Shown here: positions 32,925 through 46,899 of the stretch, piece by piece
Numbering within the stretch: position 1 is the first letter of the stretch
Layout of the letters: each line of letters begins with the position of its first letter
Assembly: GCA_900208305.1 (NCBI GenBank)
Contig: OAPG01000011.1
Span: 310,001-374,000 of the forward strand
Origin: Melanopsichium pennsylvanicum
Taxonomy: Eukaryota > Basidiomycota > Ustilaginomycetes > Ustilaginales
Direction: 5' to 3'
Length of the DNA: 64,000 bases
Position numbers and translations under genes: made by a program
The notes under the pieces: generated by a model
What the model saw: the letters and a program-made list of their open reading frames with translations, nothing else
What the model was told of the DNA's origin: nothing
The model's database searches: none

Positions 32925-35595
32925 ATGTCTGAATGGGCCTCATCACTAGGCTACAGTACAGCTGATATCTTTCCGGACAGCGATGGAGGAGAAGAGGGGC
33001 TGGCTTCGCCGTTGGAGCAGGTAAGTCACATGCTTCTGTCTTGAGCTTGCTGTCACATCCCGCCCGATCCGATAGATAACTGACAAGTGACAAACTGACA
33101 CCGACACGATGCAAAGACGAAAGCTGCAGATGAGGAATCCGTAAAGTTCACAGAAACACCCTTGTGAGCATCATCGGATCTTCGAGATGAGAATCAGAAG
33201 GTAATATTGAGTACTCACGATAACTTCATGTGAAGCTTGACAGCACTATCGCAGCTCGAAACGCCCAAGTTAGAAAAGCTAGACAGCTTGTGCTCCCGAT
33301 TGACGACAAGGCTGGATCCTCGAAGCGATCGAATCCAAACTCATGGCATCTCGACACGACCCTTGATGAACTCGTTTCAGACGGTCCAGCTTCTCCGTCA
33401 ACCCAAAGAGCTGGAAAGGCGAACGACGCTCCGAGCATATCTGAAAGATGGCCTAGGCGACTTGATGAGATCAGTGACGCTCAGCTAGAGCTGTCTCCAG
33501 CGTTGTCATCCCGACATCCTCCGTTTGGAGTCGACGACGATAAATCGGTGGCGTATGTGACCTGTGGAGAGCATGTAAAGCCGCTCGATGCACAGCGAGA
33601 GACAATTGCAAACGGCGAGCCAAGACCGCATCCTCATACTGGCGAAAGCTCTTCGGCTGTATCTGAAGACAGCTTTCGTCAGAAGTACAGAAGCACCCAT
33701 GCGACCGTGAGCGCTTCTTCTGTCTTTGCACCATCGGGCCCAATCCAACAATCAGGCTTCGCCGAGGCGGAATCCCACGAAGCCACCAGGCAACATGATG
33801 ATGCTATTGAAATAAGCTCAGAGGCACTTTTAGCCTTTAGACAGCAAGAAACATCGTCAGGGCTGGATGGAAAAACCACTCTGTTGGAAACTAACTCGAA
33901 GAAGGACGACAACAGGCGAGAATCGCTCATAGATGCTCCACTACCTCTCAGATCTCCGTCACATGCTCATCTTGTGGCAAACTCCAGACATGTAGCTTCA
34001 ACGGGCAACGCACCTCATGATGCGGCTGCAGCAGTTCCAGCCCTCAAGCAGAGACAAGCTGACTTTCCGGTGAATAAAGGGAAATCGGCACGCTCAGCTG
34101 CAACAAGCTTCAAATTGCGCAGCGAGACAGGCAACCAGCTCTTGAATAATTTTAGCGTCTTCAAGATACGAGGGCAGCCATCTCAGCCTGTAGAGAAGAA
34201 CAAATCCCTCAGCGTTCCGTCCGAGGTGATCGAGATCTCTTCTGACAGCGAAGAGGACGAGATCTCAAGCACCGCCTGCTGGAATGGAAGCAGAGACACA
34301 GCTACATGGCAAAGGCATTTTGCAGCATCGAACGAGCCCGCAGGATCGACGAGTGAACAAGTTTTAGAGCAGCTGCTGGACGAAAACACCGACTTTTACG
34401 AGAGCCTGGACCGCGAGATGGCTCAGCAGGGTAGATCAGACGTGTCGTCTTCGGTACACATGGAGAGCATGGTCCAGGACGAGAGCACATCTTATGACAC
34501 TTCGTCATGGGCACCAACGCACTACCAGCCAGATCCGAGACCCTATCAATCTCAATATTGGCTGCCTTATTACGTTGATCCCCACGCATATGTGCTCGAC
34601 ACCCGCAGCTCTGTCTCTGCACTTGCCCCTGCACAAGCATACGTTGCAGCGCCTACACACCCAATAGTACCGTATGCCGAGTATGGGCAGCCATCGCAGC
34701 ACCCACAGCGACCTGTGCAGATGATGTTTTCTCCGGGCTATCCGATACCGCCGATGGTTCCTGTCAGTCAAGGCGGTCATCAGCAATCTTGGGGTGCGCC
34801 TAAGCCACCAAACCACGAATTCTTCGACATGCCTCCTCCTGATGCATATCCATTTCAGTATCCTGTACCGGCACCTGCACCTGCACCTGCACCTCTACAG
34901 CCATACAACCAAAGTCATGCTAGTCAAAGCCAGCCAAACTCATCATTTCATTCACCTCGAAAGACACGACAAGAAGCTCAAGAAGCCAAGCAGAAGGCCG
35001 ACAGTACGTAACAATGTTCCATTTTCATTCGGCTCAACGTCCACTTTTCCACAGTACTCACCGATTTTTTTAACTCCCTATGATGTACAGTGGTAGTGAA
35101 GGCTTTGCGAGGATCGAAACGAGCAAAGATGAATCATTCCAGTATGTACAGTCGCGCGTTGTTCTCACTGCCAAAGATGCGAGCTAAAAAAAAAAAGGGG
35201 CTGTGCTTTCTGTTCCAACAGGCCATCTGGAGTACAAAGCGAGCTCGTCTGAGAAGGAGAACGAATGGTCAACACTCAAGGCTTCGCGCGCAAACCCAGA
35301 CGGCACGTTGGCCCTCACAGCGACTGCACGTCGACCACTCCCATCAACGCGACTTGCGCACAGCAGTCGAGGGGGCGCTCGCTTGGCTTTACCCCTCTAC
35401 CGTACCCCAGGGAGCTCTGCAGAAGCAAGACGACGTGCAGAGTCCCTGCTACGAGGCAAACCGCCCGACTCGCTCCCTTCACGTTCCTCGATGCCTAGTC
35501 TCCCCTCATCGCAAACAGCACAAGCACCGAAAGCTTCAAGGCTATTCCGTCCACCTCCTCTGCCTCAGGTCGGGAACAAAGATGCGAAGCGATAG
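32925..35595 (+). CDS. Five-exon gene for a disordered protein with SUMO-interaction-like motifs
   Basis: The family is not recognised. Exons are 32925-33020, 33117-33163, 33244-35003, 35091-35141 and 35222-35595. All phases agree, giving 775 residues. The start (MSEWASSLGYST, then ADIFPDSDGGEE) is acidic. Two hydrophobic-acidic patches, AIEISSEAL (near 235) and EVIEISSDSEEDE (near 375), resemble SUMO-interacting motifs. The middle is Ser/Glu/Asp-rich. Residues about 480-610 are Pro/Tyr/Gln-rich with a PAPAPAPAP run. The last exon encodes SSSEKENEW, which contains a KEN-box-like tripeptide, followed by a basic Arg/Ser/Pro tail. Together these suggest a nuclear, ubiquitin- or SUMO-regulated protein, but this is inference. 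Introns are 80-96 bp; exons 2 and 4 are only 47 and 51 bp. The structure of the last two exons is inferred from splice sites and frame alone. Confidence 0.7.
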
Positions 35596-35778
35596 CTAGC
35601 GCGCTTCAACAACACTCACTACGTCGAGCGTACTGAACGGATGAATGTGTAAAGGTTCTTTGATTCATGCAGATTGATAATGAACATTAATGTGAAGAGA
35701 ATGCGACGAGAGCAAAAAACGGACTGAAAGAGCAAAGAATGAATTTGGACAAAGCAGGAAAGCACAGTAGATTGCCGC

Positions 35779-36519
35779 CTATGCGAAAATGGCAAGAGCA
35801 ACAGCGGCAGCGGCAAGACCGGTGCTGATCATCGAGGCGGCGTTCGTGCTGGCGCCGCTCTTCTGATTAGCAGTGGAGTTCTTGCTGGAGCTGGAAGGAG
35901 AGCTGGCAGAGGTGGATGAAGAGCTGGACGGAGACGAAGTGGAGCTGGAGCGGGAGCTGGAACCGGAGCTAGAGCTGGAAGCGGAACCGGAGCTGGAGCT
36001 GGAATCGGAGCTGGAGCCAGACGAGCCGGACGAAGAACTAGTGGTATCGGAGGAACCAGCAGCGGCTGCGGAACTGTCGGAGTTGAGGCAGCTGGTATCA
36101 GTGCCGGCACGAACGGCGGCGGTTCCAGAGTAGTTGGTGACACCAGTGTCGTCCGAGATGGCAAGGGTGACCTCAGTACCTGCGGCAAGGTTGGGAACCC
36201 ACTTGATGCTGGTGCTGCTGGCGTCCTGGGGGGCGAAGGTGACCAGGGGAGTAGCCGAGGTCTGCTTGCCAGGAAGAATGGTTACGTAGGCTGCAGATCG
36301 TGAAGAGGGACAAGTGGAAACATATTAGCATTCATGACCAACATGTTTTCAAATCATATTACACGTTGGCGTTGAAAACTTACCCTTGCCCTGGACGCCC
36401 TCCCAAGTAAGGAGGACGGGCTGGCACTGAACGAGAGCAGTGGGGGTGCTGATGGTAGCGGCCGAAACGGCGGAGGCGGTGGCCAAGACAGCGGCGACGA
36501 GGACAGAGGACTTGAACAT
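35779..36519 (-). CDS. GPI-anchored Ser-rich cell-wall protein with Kre9/Knh-like domain
   Basis: Two exons (36519-36384 and 36290-35779; 93-bp intron, GTAAGT donor) encode 215 residues. Residues 1-20 (MFKSSVLVAAVLATASAVSA) are a signal peptide. Residues about 21-115 match the Ser-Thr-rich GPI-anchored family with a Kre9/Knh1-like N-terminal domain: a start ATISTPTALVQCQPVLLTWEG, the block AYVTILPGKQTS, WVPNLAAGTEVTLAISDDTG, then DTSCL. The two cysteines probably form a disulphide. A stalk of about 70 residues is almost all Ser with Gly, the expected O-mannosylation zone. The C-terminus has small residues (GASTNAASM) followed by a hydrophobic tail ending IFA, typical of GPI attachment. Such proteins lie at the plasma membrane or wall. 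Its high, even codon bias suggests strong expression. Confidence 0.88.
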
Positions 36520-40346
<3,827 letters not shown>

Positions 40347-41012
40347 CTCCGAGTCTTTGAGTGTGCGAGTTTGATTGGCATATTTGTGAGCTCTATAGCA
40401 TCCTGATTCCCTTGGCATCCGTACAAACCTTTTTGTTGCTCGTGTCAAACTTGTCCGGATCTTTTCTTCCATCCCACCTCACCGACCCACCATTTGCAGC
40501 GCACATCGTCTTGCTTTCTCTTCTATCTCCGGAACTCGTCTTCCACTCTCTTGAAAAGTTTTCACACCGTACAATAATACACTCTGGCCTCCCTTTCTTT
40601 ACCTCATTTGCAACGCCCTTTTGTTTCATATTCAATCAAACCAACGGCGCCGCCCGCAAGATTGCCCTTGTTTGACAGCAACACGACACAACAAACTGCG
40701 CTTGCATCAGGCCTTGCAGCTTACCTCGCCCTGCCACACCAGACGATCATCCTCCTTGGCGCAGAAGTCTCGACTTATTGTGTTTGTCGCTGGGTTTCAA
40801 TCGTGCAAACCCTTCTGCATCAAATTGAGCTAAACCCTCGACATACAGTAAGTTATTGTACGCCTCGAGCACATCCCAAGTCACGGTAGTTCCTTCTTCT
40901 CCAGCTCTAGTGTCGTCATTAGCTTCAATCGCGCAGTTCGTCTCCCCTCCCTCTAGCATTCACCTATATCTCTTTCCCCACACTTTCCTGCACTTTGCTC
41001 CCTTCATCCACC
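40347..41012 (+). promoter_or_regulatory. ATG-free pyrimidine-rich leader with a probable 5' UTR intron
   Basis: Between about 40347 and the start codon at 41013 no ATG is seen on the plus strand, although about ten would be expected by chance. The stretch is C/T-rich. A strong donor (ACATACA/GTAAGT, G at 40848) and acceptor (CGCGCAG ending at 40936) define a probable 89-bp intron in the untranslated leader of the Sec14-like gene. Both points are read from sequence; transcription is inferred. Confidence 0.6.
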
Positions 41013-42896
41013 ATGTCGTTCGAAAACAACAATCTTAGCAAAACACCTTCAAGGGCATCCACCACGCGGTCCTCCCTCTTCAGTCGCGCATCTGGATTCA
41101 TGACGGGCTCACGTCACAGCCAAGCGGCCTCCGAGTCCCAGGCTACCGCATCCTCGTCCTCTTACCACACATCCGAGCAGGTATCTACAAGTAAGAACGC
41201 GGGCAGCAACATGGGAAGCAACACCGACACAGAACTGCCCGAATCTGCTGGTCCACGAAAGTTTGACCACATTTTCACCGCACCCGATCCTAGCGTCAAG
41301 CTCTCGCCCCCAGCACCTCTCTCAGACACTCAACAAGCAAAGTACGACGAAATGCTCGAGTATTTCAAGTCTACCGTGCAATATCCGACAAGCCTGAAAT
41401 CGAATTCACCCAAGAAGCCTCTGGATGATTGGGAAAAGATGCGTAACCTCTCTCGCGAATCCATGATTCGCTACCTTCGTGCTACCAAGTGGGATGTCAC
41501 AGCTGCCAAAAAGCGCCTCACCGATACCATTGCGTGGAGGCGCGAGTACGGCGTTGACAGTCTCAAAGCTGAAGATCTCGAGCATGAGGCCAAGACCGGC
41601 AAGGAAACCATCCTCGGCTACGACAACCGTGGTCGACCGCTTCACTACATGCACCCCTCTCGCAACACCACGGAGGAAACCCCCACCCAAATGCAATTTG
41701 CTGTGTGGGTTCTCGAACGTGCTATTGACCTCATGCCACCCGGTGTCGAAATGCTTGCCTTGCTCATCAATTTTGGTGGCAAGAAGCGCAACCCTACTTC
41801 GATCAGCAACGCTAAGCTTATGCTGTACATTCTCCAAAACCACTACGTCGAGCGCCTTGGCATCGCGCTTTGCATCAACGTTCCCTGGATTTTCAAGGCG
41901 TTTTGGAATGCTATTTACCCTTTCATCGATCCTGTCACTAAGGGGAAATGCAAATTTGACGAAGCGATCAAAGACGAAGTTCCCAATGGTCAGCTAGCAT
42001 CGGATTTTGGTGGATTGCTCGATTTCGCCTACGACCACGACAAGTACTGGCCTGAGTTAGTCGAAATGACCAACAAGAGGAGGGAGGAGCAATTGGAGAG
42101 GTTCAGAACGCAGTGCAATGTAGAAATCGGCGCCAGCGAGTGGGTGATCCGAGGTGGTGACGAGCTCAAGCGATCCACAAAGCCACACAAGCAAGATTCT
42201 GGCTTCCACGAGGTTGAGGCCGTGGCTCTTGTCAAGGGTGTCAAGGATGATGATATCGCAGAGGAGCCAAGTACTTTTGAACGCCAAGCATCGATTCAGA
42301 CTGCTTCCACAGTGACTGCGGCGAATAATCCTGCACCGTCGTCGCTGAACAAGCCTGCACCGTCGTATCTGCCGTTGGACGAGGACGAAAGTCAACTGGA
42401 CCGATTCTACACGTCGCAAACTGAACTTCCACCTCAACTCGAAGGTCTACTCACTTTGAACGATGCTGCCGATTGGGAGAACCAGACTGTCGTCAACCAC
42501 GTCTCACAAAGTGCTCATGCTGCTATCACCACTTCCAAGGAGCAGCACAAGCAGGAGCACGGGCATTACAACAAGGAGCACGATACAAATGCGTTTGTTG
42601 GGGTGGTTGCTGGGATTTCGGCCGGTGCAGTTGGTGGGAAAGCTGATTCTGATGTGAGCGGAACGTCGTCACACAAGGCGATTGCTGCTATTGCGACTGG
42701 TGTTGAAAAGTCAAAAAAGGGTGATGAAAAGTCAAAAAAGGGGGTGCACGATGACAAACAAAAGCACAAGAACAAGAAGGATGATCGTCATCATCATCAT
42801 CATCATCATCATTTTGGAGATCATATCAAGGCCGTTTTCCATCGTAAAAGTCAGTCTGAAAGCAGACCTACGCCCACTGCTACTTCTGCCACATAG
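41013..42896 (+). CDS. Sec14-like (CRAL-TRIO) phosphatidylinositol transfer protein, Pdr16-type
   Basis: The family exchanges phosphatidylinositol and other lipids between membranes and supports lipid signalling. The first ATG is 41013 (MSFENNNLSKTP), giving 627 residues; a longer frame upstream lacks an ATG. The CRAL-TRIO N-terminal helices lie about residues 110-190 (SRESMIRYLRATKWDV, then KKRLTDTIAWRREYG). The lipid-binding fold follows, with GRPLHYMHPSRN (near 206) and LGIALCINVPWIFKAFW, and ends near DFGGLLDF (about 331). GRPLHYMHPSRN is typical of Pdr16/Pdr17-type Sec14 homologues. Beyond about residue 370 comes a disordered tail of some 250 residues with Lys-rich repeats (KSKKGDEKSKKG) and a His8 tract (near 42790-42812) followed by a basic end. 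The tail is unusual for the family and may bind membranes or metal. Confidence 0.9.
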   Translation: MSFENNNLSKTPSRASTTRSSLFSRASGFMTGSRHSQAASESQATASSSSYHTSEQVSTSKNAGSNMGSNTDTELPESAGPRKFDHIFTAPDPSVKLSPPAPLSDTQQAKYDEMLEYFKSTVQYPTSLKSNSPKKPLDDWEKMRNLSRESMIRYLRATKWDVTAAKKRLTDTIAWRREYGVDSLKAEDLEHEAKTGKETILGYDNRGRPLHYMHPSRNTTEETPTQMQFAVWVLERAIDLMPPGVEMLALLINFGGKKRNPTSISNAKLMLYILQNHYVERLGIALCINVPWIFKAFWNAIYPFIDPVTKGKCKFDEAIKDEVPNGQLASDFGGLLDFAYDHDKYWPELVEMTNKRREEQLERFRTQCNVEIGASEWVIRGGDELKRSTKPHKQDSGFHEVEAVALVKGVKDDDIAEEPSTFERQASIQTASTVTAANNPAPSSLNKPAPSYLPLDEDESQLDRFYTSQTELPPQLEGLLTLNDAADWENQTVVNHVSQSAHAAITTSKEQHKQEHGHYNKEHDTNAFVGVVAGISAGAVGGKADSDVSGTSSHKAIAAIATGVEKSKKGDEKSKKGVHDDKQKHKNKKDDRHHHHHHHHFGDHIKAVFHRKSQSESRPTPTATSAT

Positions 42897-43506
42897 CAAG
42901 TCAGTCTTGGGTGAATGGAAAGAAAAGAAAAAAAAAAAAAGAAAGAAAGGAAATTGTAACACAATATATATAGTTAAAGTTCATAAACGTCACACGTCTT
43001 GAACAAACAAATTAGTTAGCATGGATACCACTCTCTCACATTCTCACACCTATAGTAATAAAAAGTTACCTTTTTTTTTGGTTTGAACTTTATTCACTCA
43101 TAATTTTGTTCTAAAAATATTTTGTTTGCATTGATATGCGGGTTTGATGTTGTGGTGATTGAGAGTGGTTCGATTGTTGTAAGTACTGTAATTTATGTAG
43201 GTGTGTATCCCCCCCCCCCAACTTCCAAGTTATTGTAATTCTCACATTAGTCAAAATCCACTTGAACCAAAAAAAAAAAAAAAAAAAAGGGGGGGGGCAA
43301 AATCAGTGTTTTGTTAATGGGTTCATTAAATATTTAAAAATCTAAAAATTCTTTTTTCTTTTTCTTTTTCTTTGTTTTACCATCAGAAGAAGAAATCGTT
43401 GATACGCCAAAAATTATATACATAAATAAACCAAGTAATAAGTGCAAAAATTACCTACTTGATCAAAGCAAAAAAAAAAAAAAAGTGCGAAAAAAAGGGG
43501 AGGCCT
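42897..43506. other. Convergent spacer with homopolymer runs
   Basis: An AT-rich 3' spacer between two convergent genes. It carries a C11 run (43209-43219), an A20 run passing directly into G9 (43269-43297), and further A/T runs. A motif TACTGTAATTTATG occurs near 43184-43197. No gene is supported; it probably contains both polyadenylation regions. Confidence 0.55.
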
Positions 43507-46206
43507 CTAAGCATTCACCATCATCTTATCCAAACGAATCTTTACCGCCATAGCATGAGCCTGCAAACCTTCACACATAGCCAGATCAATCACGTTTTGA
43601 CCAAAACCCTTCAAACCTTGCTTTGTCAAACTTTGACTAGTAATGCACTTTTCAAATGTACCAACATTCACCCCACTATAACTCTTAGCATACGCAGCCG
43701 TAGGTAAAGAGTGGTTAGTACCGGACATGTAATCTCCACATGATTCAGGTGACCAAGATCCAACAAAAATCGATCCGGCATTGGTAACGAGTTTGACCAA
43801 TTCTTCGGCTTGTTCGGTTTGAAGAATCAAATGTTCGGGTGCGTAGGCGTTACTCCATTCCATGGCCACTTGTCTGGTTGGAACGATAATCGTAACGCTC
43901 TTATCGATGGCTTGACGAACCACATCAACACGTGGCAAAGCTCGAGCTTGTTGATCCACTTGATCCTCAATCGCCTTCAACTGTGCTTCGGTCAAAGCAA
44001 TTCCGACCAGAACCACCTGAGAATCAGGTCCGTGTTCAGCCTGACTCAACAAGTCGGACGCAACAAACGCTGGATCCGCTTTACCATCCGCGATCACCAA
44101 CACTTCACTAGGTCCTGCGGGCATATCGATACTAACAATCGCATCGGTTTCGTTTTGAACCAACATCTTGGCGGCTGTAACGAACTGATTACCTGGACCC
44201 ACGATCTTATCCACTTTGGGGCACGATTCAGTACCATAAGCCATGGCCGCCACTGCCTGCGCTCCACCGGCACACAAGATGGCGGTGGCATTCACCTTGG
44301 ATGCACAGTAAAGCACTTCCGGCGAAATGGAACCATCGGGACGAGGTGGAGTGGCGAGAACAACCGTGGGACATCTCGCCACCTGAGCCGGTACACCCAA
44401 CATGAGAGCGGTAGATGGCAACACGGCCGATCCACCAGGAACGTAGAGTCCTACACTCTCGATAGGCCTAGCAAACCTACGACAAACCACACCTGGCATG
44501 GTCTCCACCTCCAAAACTCCATCTTCAGGTCCTTCTATCCCTTCAACCGTACCATGGGCACCCGTCGAGGCAGCCTTCTTGTTACCAAATGTGGTCTTTT
44601 GCGCCTTGTGGAACTTGTGGATGTTATTGTAAGCAATGTCGATCGCAACCTTGACCTCGGGCTTGATCTTGGCCATCACCTCGTCATTGATAAACGGTGG
44701 AAGACGTACGGGATTGGTGAGCTTGGCCTTGTCAAACTTTTCGGTGAGTTCGAGCAGAGCGGCATCGCCACCGGTCTTGACGGATCGAAGGATGGGTCTG
44801 CAGATTTCCATGACTTGCTCTGTACGCAAAGCGGGTCGCTTGAGCAGCTCCTTCTTCTGAGTGGCGGACAGAGTTTCGTACTTGTAGCTCTGGATCTTGA
44901 TCGGTGCATCAGCGCCCTTGACAGGTGCAGCAGCAGCAGCAGCAGGTGTCGAATTGGATTTGCTCTCGGCCGCCTTTTGCTGTTGAGCAAATGCGGGCTT
45001 GGCATCGCCCTTGCGACGAGTAATCTTCTTGGACTTGGCATTCAAGGATGCTTCGATCTCTTCCAGCCCCACACCAGCAGAAACGCACTTGGCGAGGGCA
45101 AAGTAGATCAAATCGGCCGCCTCGAATGCGACATGTTTGGTATCGTCGTTGTTTGCATCTGCCAACTCGGCTGCCTCCTCTCTCAACTTGGCACCGAGCA
45201 AGCTAGCATCGTTGAAAAGCCGAGCAGTGTAACTTGCGGCAGGAGCACTGTGCTTCCTCTCCCTGAGGGTTGCCTCCAACTTGGCAAGCCCAGTAGCCGA
45301 ACTGAAGCAGCCCTCACGGTTTTCGAGGTGGCAGAAGCCGAGGGCAGTAGTGCCGCGCGACTGACGAACGGTAAATTGGATGGCGTCTGAATCACAATCT
45401 TGACGAATGCATACCACTTGCTGTGTAGCTCCCGAAGATTCGCCCTTGTGCCACAGGCCTCGATTGCGCGACTGGTAGTGGGCACTACCGGTGACGATGG
45501 ACTTACGGATGGAGAGAGGAGACGAGTAAACAAGGCCGAGCGAGGTGGACATAGAAGAGGAGACGACGGTGGTTGCGAAGAGACCGTCGGTTCGGTCGGA
45601 AGTGAGAGGAGCAACAAAGGCATCGACGATATCGAGCTTGCCTTGCTGCTGCTGACCTTGATCAGCGGAAGCCGAGAGGATGGAGGAAGGGGCGATGAGC
45701 GAGGCGTTAAGACTGGAAATTGCCTTGACATCGGAAATTGTGGGTGTACCAGAAGTTGGAAGGACAAAGAGCGATTTGCCCGAGGTCTTTATGTGAAGCG
45801 AGTCTGCGGTGGTCTGAATGAGCTGAATAGACGAAGAGATGGCTGCTGAGGTAGGGAGGGTGATGACAGCTCCAGCAACGTCGTTAAGTAGCTCGGGAAC
45901 AGGAGCGGCACCAGAGGCGGAGAGGTAAATGAAACGTGTTGACGAGACAACTGCATCAAACTGTCGGATGAGCGAAGTATCAGCAGTGACGATGGCGTCT
46001 GCACCAGCGTCGAGCAGGTCAGCAGCGGCTTCGTAGGTCAGCGATGGTTGAGCAAGAACGAGATAGGCCACATTGGCAGGTACTTCCGAGGTGAGATCCT
46101 GAGGTACGAGGATGGGAGCGATGCGTGCTACAGCAGAGACAAAGTTAGTGTCCTGGAGTCCCGCGGCGTCCAAGAACGGAAGGAGAGGTATGGTGAGCTG
46201 CTGCAT
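43507..46206 (-). CDS. HIS4: Trifunctional histidine biosynthesis protein HIS4
   Basis: This enzyme carries out steps 2, 3 and 10 of histidine synthesis: phosphoribosyl-ATP pyrophosphatase, phosphoribosyl-AMP cyclohydrolase and histidinol dehydrogenase. The intronless ORF has 899 residues. After a fungal-type N-terminal region (1-220), the cyclohydrolase domain spans about 220-320, with the metal-binding RQDCDSD and the HLENREGCFSS segment. The pyrophosphatase domain follows at about 320-410 (LREEAAELADA, HVAFEAADLIYF). A Lys/Ala-rich linker leads to histidinol dehydrogenase (about 440-899): GLYVPGGSAVLPSTALM, ILCAGGAQAVAAMAYGT, VDKIVGPGNQFVT, QAEHGPDSQ, NAYAPEHL and SGTNHSLPT, with the conserved active-site His residues. 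Length and order match other fungal HIS4 proteins. It is divergent from the carboxypeptidase gene; a TGACTC (Gcn4/AP-1 core) lies in the shared spacer. Confidence 0.96.
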   Translation of the reverse strand: MQQLTIPLLPFLDAAGLQDTNFVSAVARIAPILVPQDLTSEVPANVAYLVLAQPSLTYEAAADLLDAGADAIVTADTSLIRQFDAVVSSTRFIYLSASGAAPVPELLNDVAGAVITLPTSAAISSSIQLIQTTADSLHIKTSGKSLFVLPTSGTPTISDVKAISSLNASLIAPSSILSASADQGQQQQGKLDIVDAFVAPLTSDRTDGLFATTVVSSSMSTSLGLVYSSPLSIRKSIVTGSAHYQSRNRGLWHKGESSGATQQVVCIRQDCDSDAIQFTVRQSRGTTALGFCHLENREGCFSSATGLAKLEATLRERKHSAPAASYTARLFNDASLLGAKLREEAAELADANNDDTKHVAFEAADLIYFALAKCVSAGVGLEEIEASLNAKSKKITRRKGDAKPAFAQQQKAAESKSNSTPAAAAAAPVKGADAPIKIQSYKYETLSATQKKELLKRPALRTEQVMEICRPILRSVKTGGDAALLELTEKFDKAKLTNPVRLPPFINDEVMAKIKPEVKVAIDIAYNNIHKFHKAQKTTFGNKKAASTGAHGTVEGIEGPEDGVLEVETMPGVVCRRFARPIESVGLYVPGGSAVLPSTALMLGVPAQVARCPTVVLATPPRPDGSISPEVLYCASKVNATAILCAGGAQAVAAMAYGTESCPKVDKIVGPGNQFVTAAKMLVQNETDAIVSIDMPAGPSEVLVIADGKADPAFVASDLLSQAEHGPDSQVVLVGIALTEAQLKAIEDQVDQQARALPRVDVVRQAIDKSVTIIVPTRQVAMEWSNAYAPEHLILQTEQAEELVKLVTNAGSIFVGSWSPESCGDYMSGTNHSLPTAAYAKSYSGVNVGTFEKCITSQSLTKQGLKGFGQNVIDLAMCEGLQAHAMAVKIRLDKMMVNA

Positions 46207-46899
46207 CTTGCAACGGAATGCAAAAGCAACAGTATGAATTGGGAGTGAAAAGTTACGTGATGTGTAGGAAACAAGAGAAGAGAGAAAGAGAGAGTGTGTG
46301 TGAGTGCTGACGATGAAAAAGCTCGATTGGAAATGAAGCGTTTGTGCTTCTGTGTTGGTTTAGCAAAGCTATCAGCTTAGATAAAAGGTTTGTTTGCACG
46401 CACGGCTATCAAACACAGTCGGCCTTGACCGATTAGAGCCTCTTGTTTTGCCACGCTTTAGTGTCGGTTGAAGCGAATTAGTGTGTGATAAGTTGGAATT
46501 TCTTCTCTAGCATTTTTGACCTCTTTTTTTTTCCCTCGTCTCCTCCCCTTTGAAATCACAATCTTCCAAGGCTCAAGACTGGCAAGCGAGATCAGTCCAC
46601 ACTCTAACATCGAATTTTTTTGATTTTGATTTTTTTTCCCCCCCCTTGGAGTGACTCGTCTAAACTCTGCGAGAGAGAGCGCTTTTTGAGCGTATTATTT
46701 CACATGCGGAATATTGTCGAAATGCGCACTGACCAGGTCACCCTGTTGCTGCACGATGTAGGGGATAAGCAGAGTGGTGGCTGATAATGTGAAATCCTAG
46801 CTGATAGGAATGCTTGTACCACCGCTACTGTACATCACAGTAATGGCTTCGGCCCTTGGAATAACACCACCATCTACTCAATCTCTGGACTTGATCAAG
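46207..46899. promoter_or_regulatory. Divergent promoter region HIS4 / carboxypeptidase with a TGACTC element
   Basis: A 693-bp spacer serves two divergent genes. TGACTC at 46652-46657 matches the core of Gcn4-type amino-acid-starvation elements and is about 445 bp from the HIS4 start. T8/C8 runs (46630-46645) adjoin it. A single site is weak evidence. Confidence 0.4.

Noticed and set aside
43810..45390. 526-codon open frame on the plus strand opposite HIS4
   Set aside because: It lies wholly antisense to a strongly conserved enzyme and reads as Arg/Gly/Ser/Leu-rich shadow sequence with no domain.
46810..46899. Upstream ATG of the carboxypeptidase
   Set aside because: It would place 30 residues ahead of a clear signal peptide; the later ATG fits a secreted vacuolar enzyme.
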